64,000 bases of DNA from CAWABB01 sp963780165 (GTDB taxonomy: Bacteria > Bacteroidota > Ignavibacteria > UBA10030 > UBA6906): NCBI GenBank assembly GCA_963780165.1, contig CAWABB010000001.1, positions 2,170,001 to 2,234,000 on the forward strand, in the 5' to 3' direction. The notes beneath the pieces were generated by a model. The model did no database searches. It was not told the origin of the DNA and saw nothing but the letters and a program-made list of their open reading frames with translations. Positions within the stretch are counted from its first letter, which is position 1, and the number at the start of each line of letters is the position of its first letter. Shown one piece after another: positions 34,616 to 43,552 of this stretch. Made by a program: the position numbers and the translations under genes.

Positions 34616-35389
34616 CTACGCCGTCCTGTGCACGTGATGGACAGACGCCTGGTCGGTCGACATCACGATGACTTCGCTGATGTCCACGTGCGCCGGCCGC
34701 AGTGCGCAGAACACGGCGATGTCGGCCACGTCGTCCGCCTGAAGAGGGCGGGTCTTGGCGTATGTCTGAGCGGCGCGCTGCGTGTTCCCGCGGAACCGGA
34801 CCTCGCTGAATTCCGTCTGGACCATGCCGGGAGACACCGAGCAGACGCGCACGCCCGTTCCCATCAGATCCATCTTCAGCCCTTCGTTCAAAGCGCGCAC
34901 CGCATACTTCGATGCGCAGTACACCGCGCCATTCGGATAGACCTGGTGGCCCGCGATGGAGCCGAGATTGATGACGTGTCCGCTGCCGCGCTTCACCATC
35001 GACGGGAGGACCGCCCGCGTCACGTAGAGGAGACCCTTTACGTTGGTGTCGATCATCTCCTCCCAATCCTGAATGTCGCCCTCGTGGACCTTCGCGAACC
35101 CGCGTGCGAGGCCGGCGTTGTTGACCAGGATGTCGATCGCCCTCCATTCTTGGGGAAGGCCCGCTACGAACGCGTCCACGGAGGCGCGGTCGCGGACGTC
35201 GAGGCGGCCTGTGTGCGTGCGGATTCCATGCTTCTGTGCAAGCCGGGCGGCAAGCGCTTCGACGCGCTCCAGGCGCCGAGCGCAGAGAAGGAGGTGGGCG
35301 CCCTGAGCAGCGAATGCCTCTGCGCAGGCCTCTCCGATGCCGGCGCTCGCGCCGGTGACGAAAACGACTTTCCCCTTGAGACTGGTCAC
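34616..35389 (-). CDS. SDR-family oxidoreductase (YdfG-like)
   Basis: 257 aa classical short-chain dehydrogenase. NAD(P)-binding 'VTGASAGIGEACAEAFA' with an Arg after strand 2 ('LLCARRLERV'), which favours NADP. 'LVNNAGLARG' follows, then the catalytic Ser in 'NLGSIAGHQVYPN' and Tyr-Lys in 'AVYCASKYAVRALNEG'. Closest in pattern to YdfG-type 3-hydroxy acid/L-allo-threonine dehydrogenases; the true substrate is unknown. It lies 38 bp after the M49-like peptidase gene. Confidence 0.85.
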   Translation of the reverse strand: MTSLKGKVVFVTGASAGIGEACAEAFAAQGAHLLLCARRLERVEALAARLAQKHGIRTHTGRLDVRDRASVDAFVAGLPQEWRAIDILVNNAGLARGFAKVHEGDIQDWEEMIDTNVKGLLYVTRAVLPSMVKRGSGHVINLGSIAGHQVYPNGAVYCASKYAVRALNEGLKMDLMGTGVRVCSVSPGMVQTEFSEVRFRGNTQRAAQTYAKTRPLQADDVADIAVFCALRPAHVDISEVIVMSTDQASVHHVHRTA

Positions 35390-35427
35390 CGAATTCTTCC
35401 TCTCAGAAGTCAGGATACAGCCGACGT

Positions 35428-37146
35428 TTAAGACGCCAAGCGCGCAAGCGGGTATTCCGGCGCGATATCTACCGGGATCGCCTGAAGGCGGTCGAGCGTC
35501 CGCTGCAGCTGCGGCGTCATGACCCCGTAGGTGTCGAGGAACGCCTTCGCCCGGTCGTAGTCGCCTTCAGCCTGGATCGTCATGATCACGCCGGTCAGCT
35601 TCGATGCGACGTCCGCGAACTTCGTAAAATCCACGCGGTACGTGTCGGACGTGGAATCGTGGACGATCGCCCCGTTCTCAATCATGTAGTTGAATTGGAG
35701 TGCCATCCCGCGTCCGTGGGCTTCCGTAATGCCGAACCGGACAGAGCGGAAGATGCCTGCAAGGAACGTCACGGCCAACGGCTTCGTCATCCCCGAATCC
35801 AGGAGCCTGCGCTCGATCAGCGAATGCAGCGCGAAGAGTCCGGCCACATCGGCCTTGGCCTCCTCCAGGGCGGAGCCCAGCTCCTTCATCTCCTGCCTGA
35901 CTGTCGACTTCTTTCCATTGACAGTGATTGCGTGCGGACCGAGGCCGTGCATCAGCTCGTGGGCCAGGATGTGCGTGAAGAATGGCTCGAACGCCACGTC
36001 GTTCTGCTGTGAGGGGTCGAGCACAAGGGGCGCGATCGGCTTCAGGATGGTGTTGAACTTGGCTTCCTGCACGTTCTTGAGCATGACGCGCTTGCTTCCG
36101 CGCTCGGTGACGACCCGTTCGTCGTTCGGGAGGTTGAACGCGGCGGTCTGCACGCCGGCTCGGGCTTCGCCGCCCGTGACTACCAGGTCCACGACCCTGA
36201 TGGGCGCGGCTGCGCCGAGGCGGGGGTTTCGGTAGGCAGGCTTGATCGGCAGCATGTTCTCGATCTCCTGCAGATGGGTCGCAAAAGAGGCGAGCTTCGT
36301 GCTCTCTTGCTTGTTTCTCAGAGTGATGAACGCCTCGAACGCGGCCCTGTAATTGAAGAGCTCGTCCATGTAGACTTCGTACGGACCGATGGTGACATCC
36401 AGGGGACTGTCGAGGTCCATCCACGCGATGTCGCTCTTGTAGTAGTCATCGGACAGGAACGCGTCCGCTCGCAGGCTCAGGTACTTACGGAGCGAAAGAT
36501 TGTCGGTCGCGGCAGACGCCTCGCGGAGACGGGCGGCGGCTTCGGGGAGCAGGTCGGCGTATTCGCGACTGTACGGGGCGATGGTGAGCGTCTTGTCCGG
36601 CCTCCGCTGGATCGTCGTGAAGTACCCTGTTGCCCGTTCGCGGTCGGCTTCAGGCAGCGTGGCGAGCCACGTGTTGAACTCCTCGCGGGTCATGTCTTCA
36701 GGGTAGTAGTTCGCGCCCTGCGGCCGTGTGGCGGGCGTCCCGGGTACGAACGAGGCGTTCGCGTCCAGTCGCGACCACGGCCCCATGTTCATCATGAAAT
36801 ACCGGTAGCGCTCCTGGCCCTCCGTCGTCTGATCGGCTGCGAGCGTGCGCATTGTCGTCTCGTTGCCGCTCCACGTCTGGCGCAGAAAGAGCCGGTCCAT
36901 CACCGCCGCCGCGCGGACGAGCGATGCAAGCGCCTTCCGGTCCCCGGGCGATAGAGCAGTGGTGTCGGCCGTGATGACGGTAGGGGCATAGCGGGCGATG
37001 TCAGTCGAGAGCTTCGCAGAGCTCGCCTCCCCTTGCTGGCGCATCGACGTGTCCTCCTTCCGCGTTGAACATGCTGGTAGTACGACGACTCCGATGAAGA
37101 GAATCGCTCCCGCGCAGGGGGACATCAGACCGGGCATCGACTTCAT
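35428..37146 (-). CDS. M49-like (dipeptidyl peptidase III-related) lipoprotein metallopeptidase
   Basis: 572 aa. ATG 37146 has a GGAGAGGAG Shine-Dalgarno just upstream and begins a lipoprotein signal peptide ('AILFIGVVVLPAC', lipobox Cys about residue 26). The zinc motif is 'HILAHELMHGLGPH' (H396-E397..H400), followed by 'LEEAKADVAGLF' (E428/E429), the HExxH plus EExxA/D arrangement of the M49/DPP3-like clan in Bacteroidota. It is probably anchored in the envelope and trims peptides; specificity cannot be inferred. A start 34 codons upstream would hide the signal peptide. Confidence 0.8.
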   Translation of the reverse strand: MKSMPGLMSPCAGAILFIGVVVLPACSTRKEDTSMRQQGEASSAKLSTDIARYAPTVITADTTALSPGDRKALASLVRAAAVMDRLFLRQTWSGNETTMRTLAADQTTEGQERYRYFMMNMGPWSRLDANASFVPGTPATRPQGANYYPEDMTREEFNTWLATLPEADRERATGYFTTIQRRPDKTLTIAPYSREYADLLPEAAARLREASAATDNLSLRKYLSLRADAFLSDDYYKSDIAWMDLDSPLDVTIGPYEVYMDELFNYRAAFEAFITLRNKQESTKLASFATHLQEIENMLPIKPAYRNPRLGAAAPIRVVDLVVTGGEARAGVQTAAFNLPNDERVVTERGSKRVMLKNVQEAKFNTILKPIAPLVLDPSQQNDVAFEPFFTHILAHELMHGLGPHAITVNGKKSTVRQEMKELGSALEEAKADVAGLFALHSLIERRLLDSGMTKPLAVTFLAGIFRSVRFGITEAHGRGMALQFNYMIENGAIVHDSTSDTYRVDFTKFADVASKLTGVIMTIQAEGDYDRAKAFLDTYGVMTPQLQRTLDRLQAIPVDIAPEYPLARLAS

Positions 37147-37174
37147 GCTCCTCTCCTGTGTGGATGAGATCGGG

Positions 37175-38347
37175 TTAGGATCCTGGGCGCAGCTCCTGGT
37201 CGAGTCTGCGGATGACTTCCGGCAGGGGAATGCCCCGCTCGCGGGCAAGCCGGCGACACTCTTCGAACTCGGCCGTGATCGTCTCCTCGCCGTCGCGCAT
37301 CACAGCCTTTGCGCGCACCGGGCCGAGGCTCGTCTCTGCGGTCAGTTCGCGTCGCGGAAGCTTCCGGCGGCCGATATGCTGAACGCGCAGGCCGATCGTG
37401 GATGTCTCGCGATACAGGTATGTCGTAATAGCGTCGAGCTTCGTGGTCGGTGCGAGGACCGAGAGGAGGATCCCGGGACGCCCCTTCTTCATGATCACCG
37501 GGATGAGATAGGCGTCGTGTGCGCCTGCCTCCAGGAGGCCCTCGATGACCACCGGGTAGATCTGCGGATTCATGTCGTCGATGTTCGTCTCGACAATGAC
37601 GACGTCGTCGGTTTCGGCAGCGGGCTCCAGCTCCCCTATGACGACGCGCAGGAAATTGGGAAGTTCCGGAATGTCCTGTGTGCCGGCGCCATACCCAATT
37701 GATTGCACGCGCAGATGTTCCCGGTCGAGCGTCCCGCGCGAAAGAGCCTTGATAATCGCCGCCCCCGTGGGGGTTGTCAACTCGCGTGGGACCGCGGAGA
37801 ATTCAACCGGATAGTCCCGGAGAATCTGCAGCGTCGCAGGGGCCGGAGTGGGCATCGGCCCGTGCTGGGTCGTGATCATGCCACCACGGCCGAGCCGGAC
37901 AGGGGAGGAATACACGGCCTCGATTCCGAGCACGTCCAGCCCGATGGAAACTCCCACGATGTCCACGATCGAGTCGATCGCTCCCACCTCGTGGAAGTGG
38001 ATCTTATCAATGGTTGTATTGTGGACGTGGGCCTCGGCCTCGCCCAGGACGGTGAAGATGGCGATGGCGCGATCCTTCACGGATGCGGAAAGGCTGCTCC
38101 GCTGGATGAGTCCGGTGATGCCCTTGAGGTCCCGATGGATGTGCGGCTGGTGGGAGACTGCGACCTCGATGTGCACGGCGTCTATCGAGCTGCGGCGCAC
38201 ATGACGGGCGTGGAGCTCGAACCCTTCGACGCCCAGCTTCCGAAGTTCTGTGGCGAGAGTGTCGAGCGGAAGGCCCGCGCTCACCAGTGCGGCCATCGTC
38301 ATGTCGCCGGCGATCCCGCCCACCGTGTCAAAGTACGCGATCTTCAT
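37175..38347 (-). CDS. larC: Nickel-pincer cofactor biosynthesis protein LarC
   Basis: 390 aa. 'MKIAYFDTVGGIAGDMTMAA' is the LarC N-terminus; 'IHFHEVGAIDSIVDIVG' and 'VIVETNIDDMNPQIYP' are the conserved LarC1 and LarC2 blocks. LarC inserts Ni2+ into the pyridinium dithiocarboxylate mononucleotide cofactor in a CTP-dependent reaction. No larA, larB or larE is in this window, so the client enzyme is elsewhere. Here larC is a single continuous ORF, whereas some Lactobacillus species need a frameshift. The ATG overlaps the waaA stop (ATGA). Confidence 0.9.
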   Translation of the reverse strand: MKIAYFDTVGGIAGDMTMAALVSAGLPLDTLATELRKLGVEGFELHARHVRRSSIDAVHIEVAVSHQPHIHRDLKGITGLIQRSSLSASVKDRAIAIFTVLGEAEAHVHNTTIDKIHFHEVGAIDSIVDIVGVSIGLDVLGIEAVYSSPVRLGRGGMITTQHGPMPTPAPATLQILRDYPVEFSAVPRELTTPTGAAIIKALSRGTLDREHLRVQSIGYGAGTQDIPELPNFLRVVIGELEPAAETDDVVIVETNIDDMNPQIYPVVIEGLLEAGAHDAYLIPVIMKKGRPGILLSVLAPTTKLDAITTYLYRETSTIGLRVQHIGRRKLPRRELTAETSLGPVRAKAVMRDGEETITAEFEECRRLARERGIPLPEVIRRLDQELRPGS

Positions 38348-39651
38348 TCCGCCGTCTCCACGCTGCGTGAAAAGCCCAGATGGGGCTCGAGATACGTGAG
38401 GAACCGCTGTGTGGCTCCAATGTTCGCCTTCACAAATTCCGCTGCCCGGGCTCCTGCCTGCACGCGTGCCGACTCGTCAGTGAGCAGGTTGTGCGCGGCC
38501 CGGACAACGTCCTCCGGATCTGTCACGACAAACGCACCGCCGCACTCCAGGAGCTGGAGAGATTCCTGCGAGTTCCAGTGCTTTGGCCCGAACAGGACCG
38601 GGATGCCGTAGACGGCCGCCTCGAGAATGTTGTGCACGCCCTGCCGGAAGCTCCCGCCGACATAGGCGAGATGAGCCGACGCGTAGAGGACCATCAGGAT
38701 GCCGATACTGTCCACCACAATCGCCTGTTGTCCGGCATACTCGTTCAGCGCGGAGAAGCGGATGGACGTGGTGAATTCGTGCAGCGATGTCTCGAGGTCT
38801 TCCAGGTGGTTGACGGTCGGCTCATGCGGCACGATGATCGTCAGAAGTCCGGGGACGCGCTGTGAGAGCTCGCGAAGGGCGGGAATGAGCACGGCTTCGT
38901 CTTCGCCCCAGGTGCTTCCTGCCACGATGACCTTCCTGCCTTTCGTCACATGCTCCGGCATCAGGTGTCGCTGGCGGGCTTCGGCGCTGCGCGTGGAGAC
39001 CTGGTCGAACCGGGTATCCCCGATCGCCGCCACGGTCGGGCGCGTGAGGGAAAACCCATTGAACGCGGCGCGGTCAGCCTCTGACACGGTCAGGATGTGC
39101 GTCAGCGAGTCGTAGACATAGTGATGGAAGTCGCGCACGACCGGAAGCAGCCTGGGAGACTGCTTCCGCATGGTGGCGTTGGCGATCATGGCGGGGATGC
39201 CGCGGCGGCGCAGTTCCCAGAGGTGGTTGGGCCAGATGTCATACCGCACGAGCACCGCGGCGTCGGGTCTGACGAGGTCCAGGAATTTCCCCGCACTCCT
39301 GCTGGTATCGAAGGGGAGGTACGACGTCACTTCGGCGACCGCATGCCGCATGGCGTGCTCGTATCCGGAAGGGGAGAAGAACGTCACGATGATTCGCACG
39401 TCCGGGTGGCGGCGGAGCAGCTCGGCGATGATCGGCCGGGCCTGCTCGAACTCGCCCATAGAGGAAGCGTGGAACCACACGCGCTTCCCGGGGCCCACCT
39501 TCGCGACGGACGTTGCGAGCGAGTCGAACAATCCCCGCCTGCCGCGCACACCCCGGCGAACCTTGCCGTTCACAAGCGACAGGAGGTGAAAGGTGATCCA
39601 GAGGGCTGGAAGGGCTATACTATTATAGAGTAACTGCCAGAAGCGAGCCAT
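38344..39651 (-). CDS. waaA: 3-deoxy-D-manno-octulosonic acid (Kdo) transferase
   Basis: 435 aa from ATG 39651. Transfers Kdo from CMP-Kdo to lipid A. A single N-terminal hydrophobic anchor ('SIALPALWITFHLLSLV') is followed by the GT30 domain: 'VWFHASSMGEFEQARPII', 'VTFFSPSGYE', 'YDIWPNHLWELRRRGIP', 'IVAGSTWGEDEAVLIPAL', 'YVGGSFRQGVHNILEAA'. The upstream gene's TGA overlaps this ATG (TGATG). It lies in an envelope operon with a heptosyltransferase-like gene. Confidence 0.93.
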   Translation of the reverse strand: MARFWQLLYNSIALPALWITFHLLSLVNGKVRRGVRGRRGLFDSLATSVAKVGPGKRVWFHASSMGEFEQARPIIAELLRRHPDVRIIVTFFSPSGYEHAMRHAVAEVTSYLPFDTSRSAGKFLDLVRPDAAVLVRYDIWPNHLWELRRRGIPAMIANATMRKQSPRLLPVVRDFHHYVYDSLTHILTVSEADRAAFNGFSLTRPTVAAIGDTRFDQVSTRSAEARQRHLMPEHVTKGRKVIVAGSTWGEDEAVLIPALRELSQRVPGLLTIIVPHEPTVNHLEDLETSLHEFTTSIRFSALNEYAGQQAIVVDSIGILMVLYASAHLAYVGGSFRQGVHNILEAAVYGIPVLFGPKHWNSQESLQLLECGGAFVVTDPEDVVRAAHNLLTDESARVQAGARAAEFVKANIGATQRFLTYLEPHLGFSRSVETAE

Positions 39652-40706
39652 CACATCTCCATGAAAGCGCGCGCATGCGCGACGACCGCCGACGGTTCTG
39701 TCTCGAGCATGCAGCGAAAATGCCCGGCCGGACAGGTCGGCCCCCCGATATGTGTGCACGGGCGGCACTCGAGGCCGGCGCGTTCGAGCACGGCGCTGTG
39801 CGTCCCCACCGGGAAGAAGCCGAATTCTCGAACGGTGGGCCCGAAGAGTGCCACTACCGGCCGCTTGCGCGCCGCCGCGACGTGCATCAGGGCCGTGTCG
39901 TTCGTGATCACGACGGACGCGCGATCCATGACGAGCCCGCATCCGGGGAGCGTCAACCGTCCGGCAAGATCCAGCACGTTCGCGCCTGGTGCCTGCCGAC
40001 GGATCCGGGCTGCGACGTCGGCGCACAGCGTGACGTCGTCCGTGCCTCCGAGCACGGTGATCCGCGCGCCGGTATGTTCCGCAAGTGCTGCACCCACCTC
40101 TGCAAATCGCTCGCCCGGCCACCGCTTTGACCAGTGCCGCGCGCCCGGAGCAAGCACGACGCACCACTCCCCTTCTCGCACGTCGTCTTCGGCCAGGATC
40201 GCCGCGACAGCGGTGTGGTCCTCAGGAGACGGGAAGATGTCCAACCCCGCCCCGTCGTTCACCACACCGAACGGACGAACCGGCTCAAAGTACCGGTCCA
40301 CGACCGACGGAGCCCCACCCCATCGGTCATAGACATTCTTCTTGAATCGAATAAGCACCCAGCGAGGGAGCACGCGTTTCCGGATGCGGACCACCCCGGG
40401 GGCCCCCAGGCAAAGGAAGCGGCTGCGCAGGCTGCCGTGAATGTCGATGAGAAGGTCGTACTTGCGCGCGCGCACCTCCGAGCGGAACCTGCGGAGCGCC
40501 TCCCCGTCCTCCGCGCCCGGCAGCTCGAGGACGTTTGTGAGGGCGGGATGATGCCGGACAAGACCGGCATAGTCACGCTTAACCGCAAAGTCGATCTCCG
40601 CATGCGGGAATCGGGTGCGGAGTGCCCGGAGAAGCGGCGTGGCGAGGATAATGTCGCCGGCGGAACTAAACCGGATGACCAATGTTTTAGATAGTATCTC
40701 CCGCAT
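39651..40706 (-). CDS. Glycosyltransferase family 9 (heptosyltransferase-like)
   Basis: 351 aa from ATG 40706. 'LVIRFSSAGDIILATPLLRAL' is the GT9 opening with the catalytic Asp; 'VLAPGARHWSKRWPGERFAEVG' is the donor-binding block and 'VITNDTALMHVAAARKRPVVALFGPT' the C-terminal signature. The family adds ADP-heptose to lipopolysaccharide inner core (WaaC/WaaF/WaaQ). The Cys-rich end 'LECRPCTHIGGPTCPAGHFRCM' is typical of WaaF-like members. Which step it catalyses is not decidable. It heads the leftward envelope operon. Confidence 0.88.
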   Translation of the reverse strand: MREILSKTLVIRFSSAGDIILATPLLRALRTRFPHAEIDFAVKRDYAGLVRHHPALTNVLELPGAEDGEALRRFRSEVRARKYDLLIDIHGSLRSRFLCLGAPGVVRIRKRVLPRWVLIRFKKNVYDRWGGAPSVVDRYFEPVRPFGVVNDGAGLDIFPSPEDHTAVAAILAEDDVREGEWCVVLAPGARHWSKRWPGERFAEVGAALAEHTGARITVLGGTDDVTLCADVAARIRRQAPGANVLDLAGRLTLPGCGLVMDRASVVITNDTALMHVAAARKRPVVALFGPTVREFGFFPVGTHSAVLERAGLECRPCTHIGGPTCPAGHFRCMLETEPSAVVAHARAFMEM

Positions 40707-40716
40707 GCGGCGCGGT

Positions 40717-40745
40717 ATGGTACCATTTTTCCCAAGGAATTGCAA
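40717..40745 (-). promoter_or_regulatory. Promoter of the leftward envelope operon
   Basis: Minus strand TTGCAA (40745-40740), 17-bp spacer, TACCAT (40722-40717). The heptosyltransferase ATG is only 10 nt after the -10 box, another very short leader. Confidence 0.5.
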
Positions 40746-40801
40746 TGAATCGGCGCCGGCCGGGGAAGACTACTGAATCCATACGGGCCGGCAACGCAAC
40801 A

Positions 40802-40830
40802 TTGACATTCACCGACAAGGCCGATACATT
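40802..40830 (+). promoter_or_regulatory. Promoter of the MoxR-VWA pair
   Basis: TTGACA (40802-40807), 17-bp spacer, TACATT (40825-40830), with a leader of about 43 nt before ATG 40881. Confidence 0.6.
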
Positions 40831-40880
40831 CAGCCCCATGCGTTCCGCCCTGCTCCGTCACCGTTTCTGATCGGACCCTT

Positions 40881-42392
40881 ATGACACGACAAACGACCCT
40901 GGGAGAGCTCAAACGCTCCGGGTATTCCGTCCGCCCCGTGAAGGACGAGCTGCGGGCCAACGTCATACAGAAGTTGCAGCGCGGCGAAACCCTGTTCCCC
41001 GGCATCATCGGCTACGAGGCCACCGTCGTTCCCGCGCTCGTGAACGCTCTCCTCGCCCGGCACGACATCATCCTCCTCGGCCTGCGCGGACAGGCGAAGT
41101 CACGGATCGTCCGGCAGCTCGTGGACCTGCTCGACGAGTACGTCCCGGTCATCAGGGGGAGCGAGATCAACGACAACCCGTTCAGCCCGGTGAGCAACAT
41201 GGGCATGGAGCTCGTGCGCGAACGGGGCGATGACACGCCGATCGAATGGCTGCACCGGAAGCAGCGGTATGGCGAGAAGCTCGCAACGCCCGACGTGACC
41301 ATCGCCGATCTCATCGGAGACATCGACCCGATCAAGGCGGCCGCCCAGCGCCTGCACTACGCGCACGAGGGGGCGATTCACTTCGGCATCATCCCGCGAT
41401 CCAACCGTGGCATCTTCGCGATCAACGAGCTGCCGGACCTTCAGCCGCGCATCCAGGTCGGACTCTTCAATATCCTCGAGGAGAAGGATATTCAGATCCG
41501 TGGATTCAACGTGCGGATCCCGCTCGACATCATGCTCGTCTTCACGGCGAACCCCGAGGACTACACGAACCGCGGCAACATCATCACGCCGCTGAAGGAC
41601 CGCATCGACTCGCAGATCCTCACGCATTACCCCCGGAGGCTCGAGGACGCCATCAAGATCACCGACCAGGAGGCGCAGATCGCGCGCGACGAGCATACGG
41701 TCCGCATCCCGCAGTTCTTCCGCGAGATCGTGGAGCAGATCGCGTTCGAGGCCCGCAAGAGCGAGTTTGTGGACCAGAAGTCGGGTGTCAGCGCGCGCCT
41801 CACGATCGCCGCGATGGAGAACCTGGTCAGCAACGCGGAGCGGCGAACCATCCTCGGGAAGGACACCGTGATCGTCCCGAGACTGTGCGACCTGCCGCAT
41901 ATGCTCCCGGGCCTGACAGGGAAGATCGAGCTGGTGTTCGAAGGAGAGCAGGAAGGGCCCGTGAAGGTCGGGAAGGCGCTGGTCGGAAAGGCCGTGCGCG
42001 AGACGTTCAAGCGGTACTTTCCGGATCCGCTGAAAAAGCGGACAAAGCCGGTGGCGGATGCCCACGGTGGCCGGACAATTCCCGACGACCCGGAATACGG
42101 AAAGATCATCCACTGGTTCGAGGCGGGGAACGTAGTTGAGGTATCGGACGATATGACGCTCGAAGCCTACCGGAAAGAGCTGGAGAAGGTGAAAGGGTTG
42201 CGCGAGACCGCGCTGAGGCACATGGGTGATGTCGACCAGGTGCTTGAGCTTCCGTCGGTGATGGAGTTCGTACTCGACGGGCTGCACCAGTGCTCCAAGA
42301 TTGCCAAGGATGAGGTTGACCATGCGACGTCCTACAAAGACATGGTCGGCAGCATCCTGACATCGCAGGGGCGGATGTACGAGGAGGATTGA
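40881..42392 (+). CDS. AAA+ ATPase of the MoxR / magnesium-chelatase subunit I type
   Basis: 503 aa. Walker A is 'ILLGLRGQAKSRIVRQL' (GxxGxxKSR, Ser/Arg instead of the usual Thr), Walker B/sensor region 'GIFAINELPDLQPRIQVGLFNILEEKD', sensor 1 'IMLVFTANPEDY' and the arginine-containing 'GNIITPLKDRIDSQILTHYP'. The ChlI/MoxR pattern and the adjacent VWA-domain gene (start 3 bp after this stop) indicate a chaperone-like ATPase/VWA pair that remodels or activates a partner. No chlorophyll or metal-insertion genes are nearby, so a true Mg-chelatase is unlikely. Length above 500 aa reflects an extra C-terminal helical domain. Confidence 0.85.
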   Translation: MTRQTTLGELKRSGYSVRPVKDELRANVIQKLQRGETLFPGIIGYEATVVPALVNALLARHDIILLGLRGQAKSRIVRQLVDLLDEYVPVIRGSEINDNPFSPVSNMGMELVRERGDDTPIEWLHRKQRYGEKLATPDVTIADLIGDIDPIKAAAQRLHYAHEGAIHFGIIPRSNRGIFAINELPDLQPRIQVGLFNILEEKDIQIRGFNVRIPLDIMLVFTANPEDYTNRGNIITPLKDRIDSQILTHYPRRLEDAIKITDQEAQIARDEHTVRIPQFFREIVEQIAFEARKSEFVDQKSGVSARLTIAAMENLVSNAERRTILGKDTVIVPRLCDLPHMLPGLTGKIELVFEGEQEGPVKVGKALVGKAVRETFKRYFPDPLKKRTKPVADAHGGRTIPDDPEYGKIIHWFEAGNVVEVSDDMTLEAYRKELEKVKGLRETALRHMGDVDQVLELPSVMEFVLDGLHQCSKIAKDEVDHATSYKDMVGSILTSQGRMYEED

Positions 42393-42394
42393 CC

Positions 42395-43492
42395 GTGCGT
42401 CATCTGTATTCCCGGTGGCGTCCCGAATCATCGACCGACGACCAGCGCCTCCAGCAGATGGTGTCGCTGTTCAGCTACCTGGTGACGCAGACGAGCGGCG
42501 ACGTTGAGGAGGCGCTCGAATGGCTCCGGCAGCTGGCGGAGGAGTACGGCCTTCTGGGCGAGTCGATGACGATGGACGATATCATCGACAGGCTGCGCGA
42601 GATGGGGATCATCGAGCAGGCGGACGCGGGCGATGTGCTGACGACGAAGGGCGTTCAGCGCATCCGGCAGGACGCCCTGCGCGAAATCTTTACATCCCTG
42701 AAGAAATCCTCCACGGGCTCGCACGAAACGCCCTTTTCAGGCGAAGGCGTGGACCGGTTGAACGAAACGCGGAACTTCACGTTCGGGGACCAGCCCGCCA
42801 ACATCGACCTCACCTCGACGCTCTCGAACGCGTTCAGGCGGGACGGCATCGAAGACTTCACGATCAGGGAGGAAGACCTCCAGGTCTACGAAACGGAGCA
42901 TCAGACCGGATGCGCGACAGTGCTGATGATCGATATCAGCCACAGCATGATCCTGTACGGTGAGGACCGCATCACGCCGGCCAAGCAGGTGGGGCTGGCG
43001 CTCTCCGAGCTGATCATGACCAGATATCCGAAGGATTACCTTGCGCTGGTGGTGTTCGGCGACGATGCGAAGCTCGTCAGCATCAACGAGCTGCCGTTCC
43101 TGTCGGTGGGGCCGTACCACACGAACACGCGGGCGGGCCTCCAGCTGGCGCGGGATCTTCTGCGCCGGTGCGGGAACGTGAACAAGCAGATCTTCATGGT
43201 GACCGACGGGAAGCCGTCGGCCGTCTTCGAGCCAAGCGGGAGGCTCTACAAGAACTCGTTCGGACTGGATCCGAAGATCGTGAACAAGACGCTCGACGAG
43301 GCGGTGGCCTGCCGTCGCGAGCACATCCCGATCACCACGTTCATGGTGGCACGGGATCCCTACCTCATCAACTTCGTCGAGGAGTTGACGCGCGCCAACC
43401 ACGGGCGTGCGTACTATTCGTCCCTCAACAACCTCGGCTCCTTCGTGTTCGTCGATTACATCCGCAATCGCAAGAAGCGATTCACGGGGTAG
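42395..43492 (+). CDS. VWA-domain protein, partner of the MoxR-type ATPase
   Basis: 365 aa from GTG 42395 (GAGGAGG 7 nt upstream); a TTG at 42389 overlaps the previous stop and is an alternative. The N-terminal ~170 residues are helical; the VWA domain carries the MIDAS 'LMIDISHSMILYGEDR' (DxSxS), the Thr in 'HTNTRAGLQLARDL' and 'FMVTDGKPS'. Such proteins bind the AAA+ ring through the MIDAS metal. Almost contiguous with the ATPase gene, so a single complex is expected. The client is unknown. Confidence 0.87.
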   Translation: MRHLYSRWRPESSTDDQRLQQMVSLFSYLVTQTSGDVEEALEWLRQLAEEYGLLGESMTMDDIIDRLREMGIIEQADAGDVLTTKGVQRIRQDALREIFTSLKKSSTGSHETPFSGEGVDRLNETRNFTFGDQPANIDLTSTLSNAFRRDGIEDFTIREEDLQVYETEHQTGCATVLMIDISHSMILYGEDRITPAKQVGLALSELIMTRYPKDYLALVVFGDDAKLVSINELPFLSVGPYHTNTRAGLQLARDLLRRCGNVNKQIFMVTDGKPSAVFEPSGRLYKNSFGLDPKIVNKTLDEAVACRREHIPITTFMVARDPYLINFVEELTRANHGRAYYSSLNNLGSFVFVDYIRNRKKRFTG

Positions 43493-43552
43493 TCCCCGGC
43501 TCCCCCACAGACTTCCCGACAGCTCATCCGGCGTCAGCCGATCCCCGCTGCA

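Noticed and set aside
41100..42431. 443-aa minus-strand ORF opposite the MoxR-type gene
   Set aside because: Shadow ORF, no recognisable protein.
40881..43492. Magnesium chelatase (chlorophyll/cobalamin) operon
   Set aside because: Only a ChlI-like ATPase and a VWA protein are present; no ChlH/CobN-like subunit or tetrapyrrole genes nearby.
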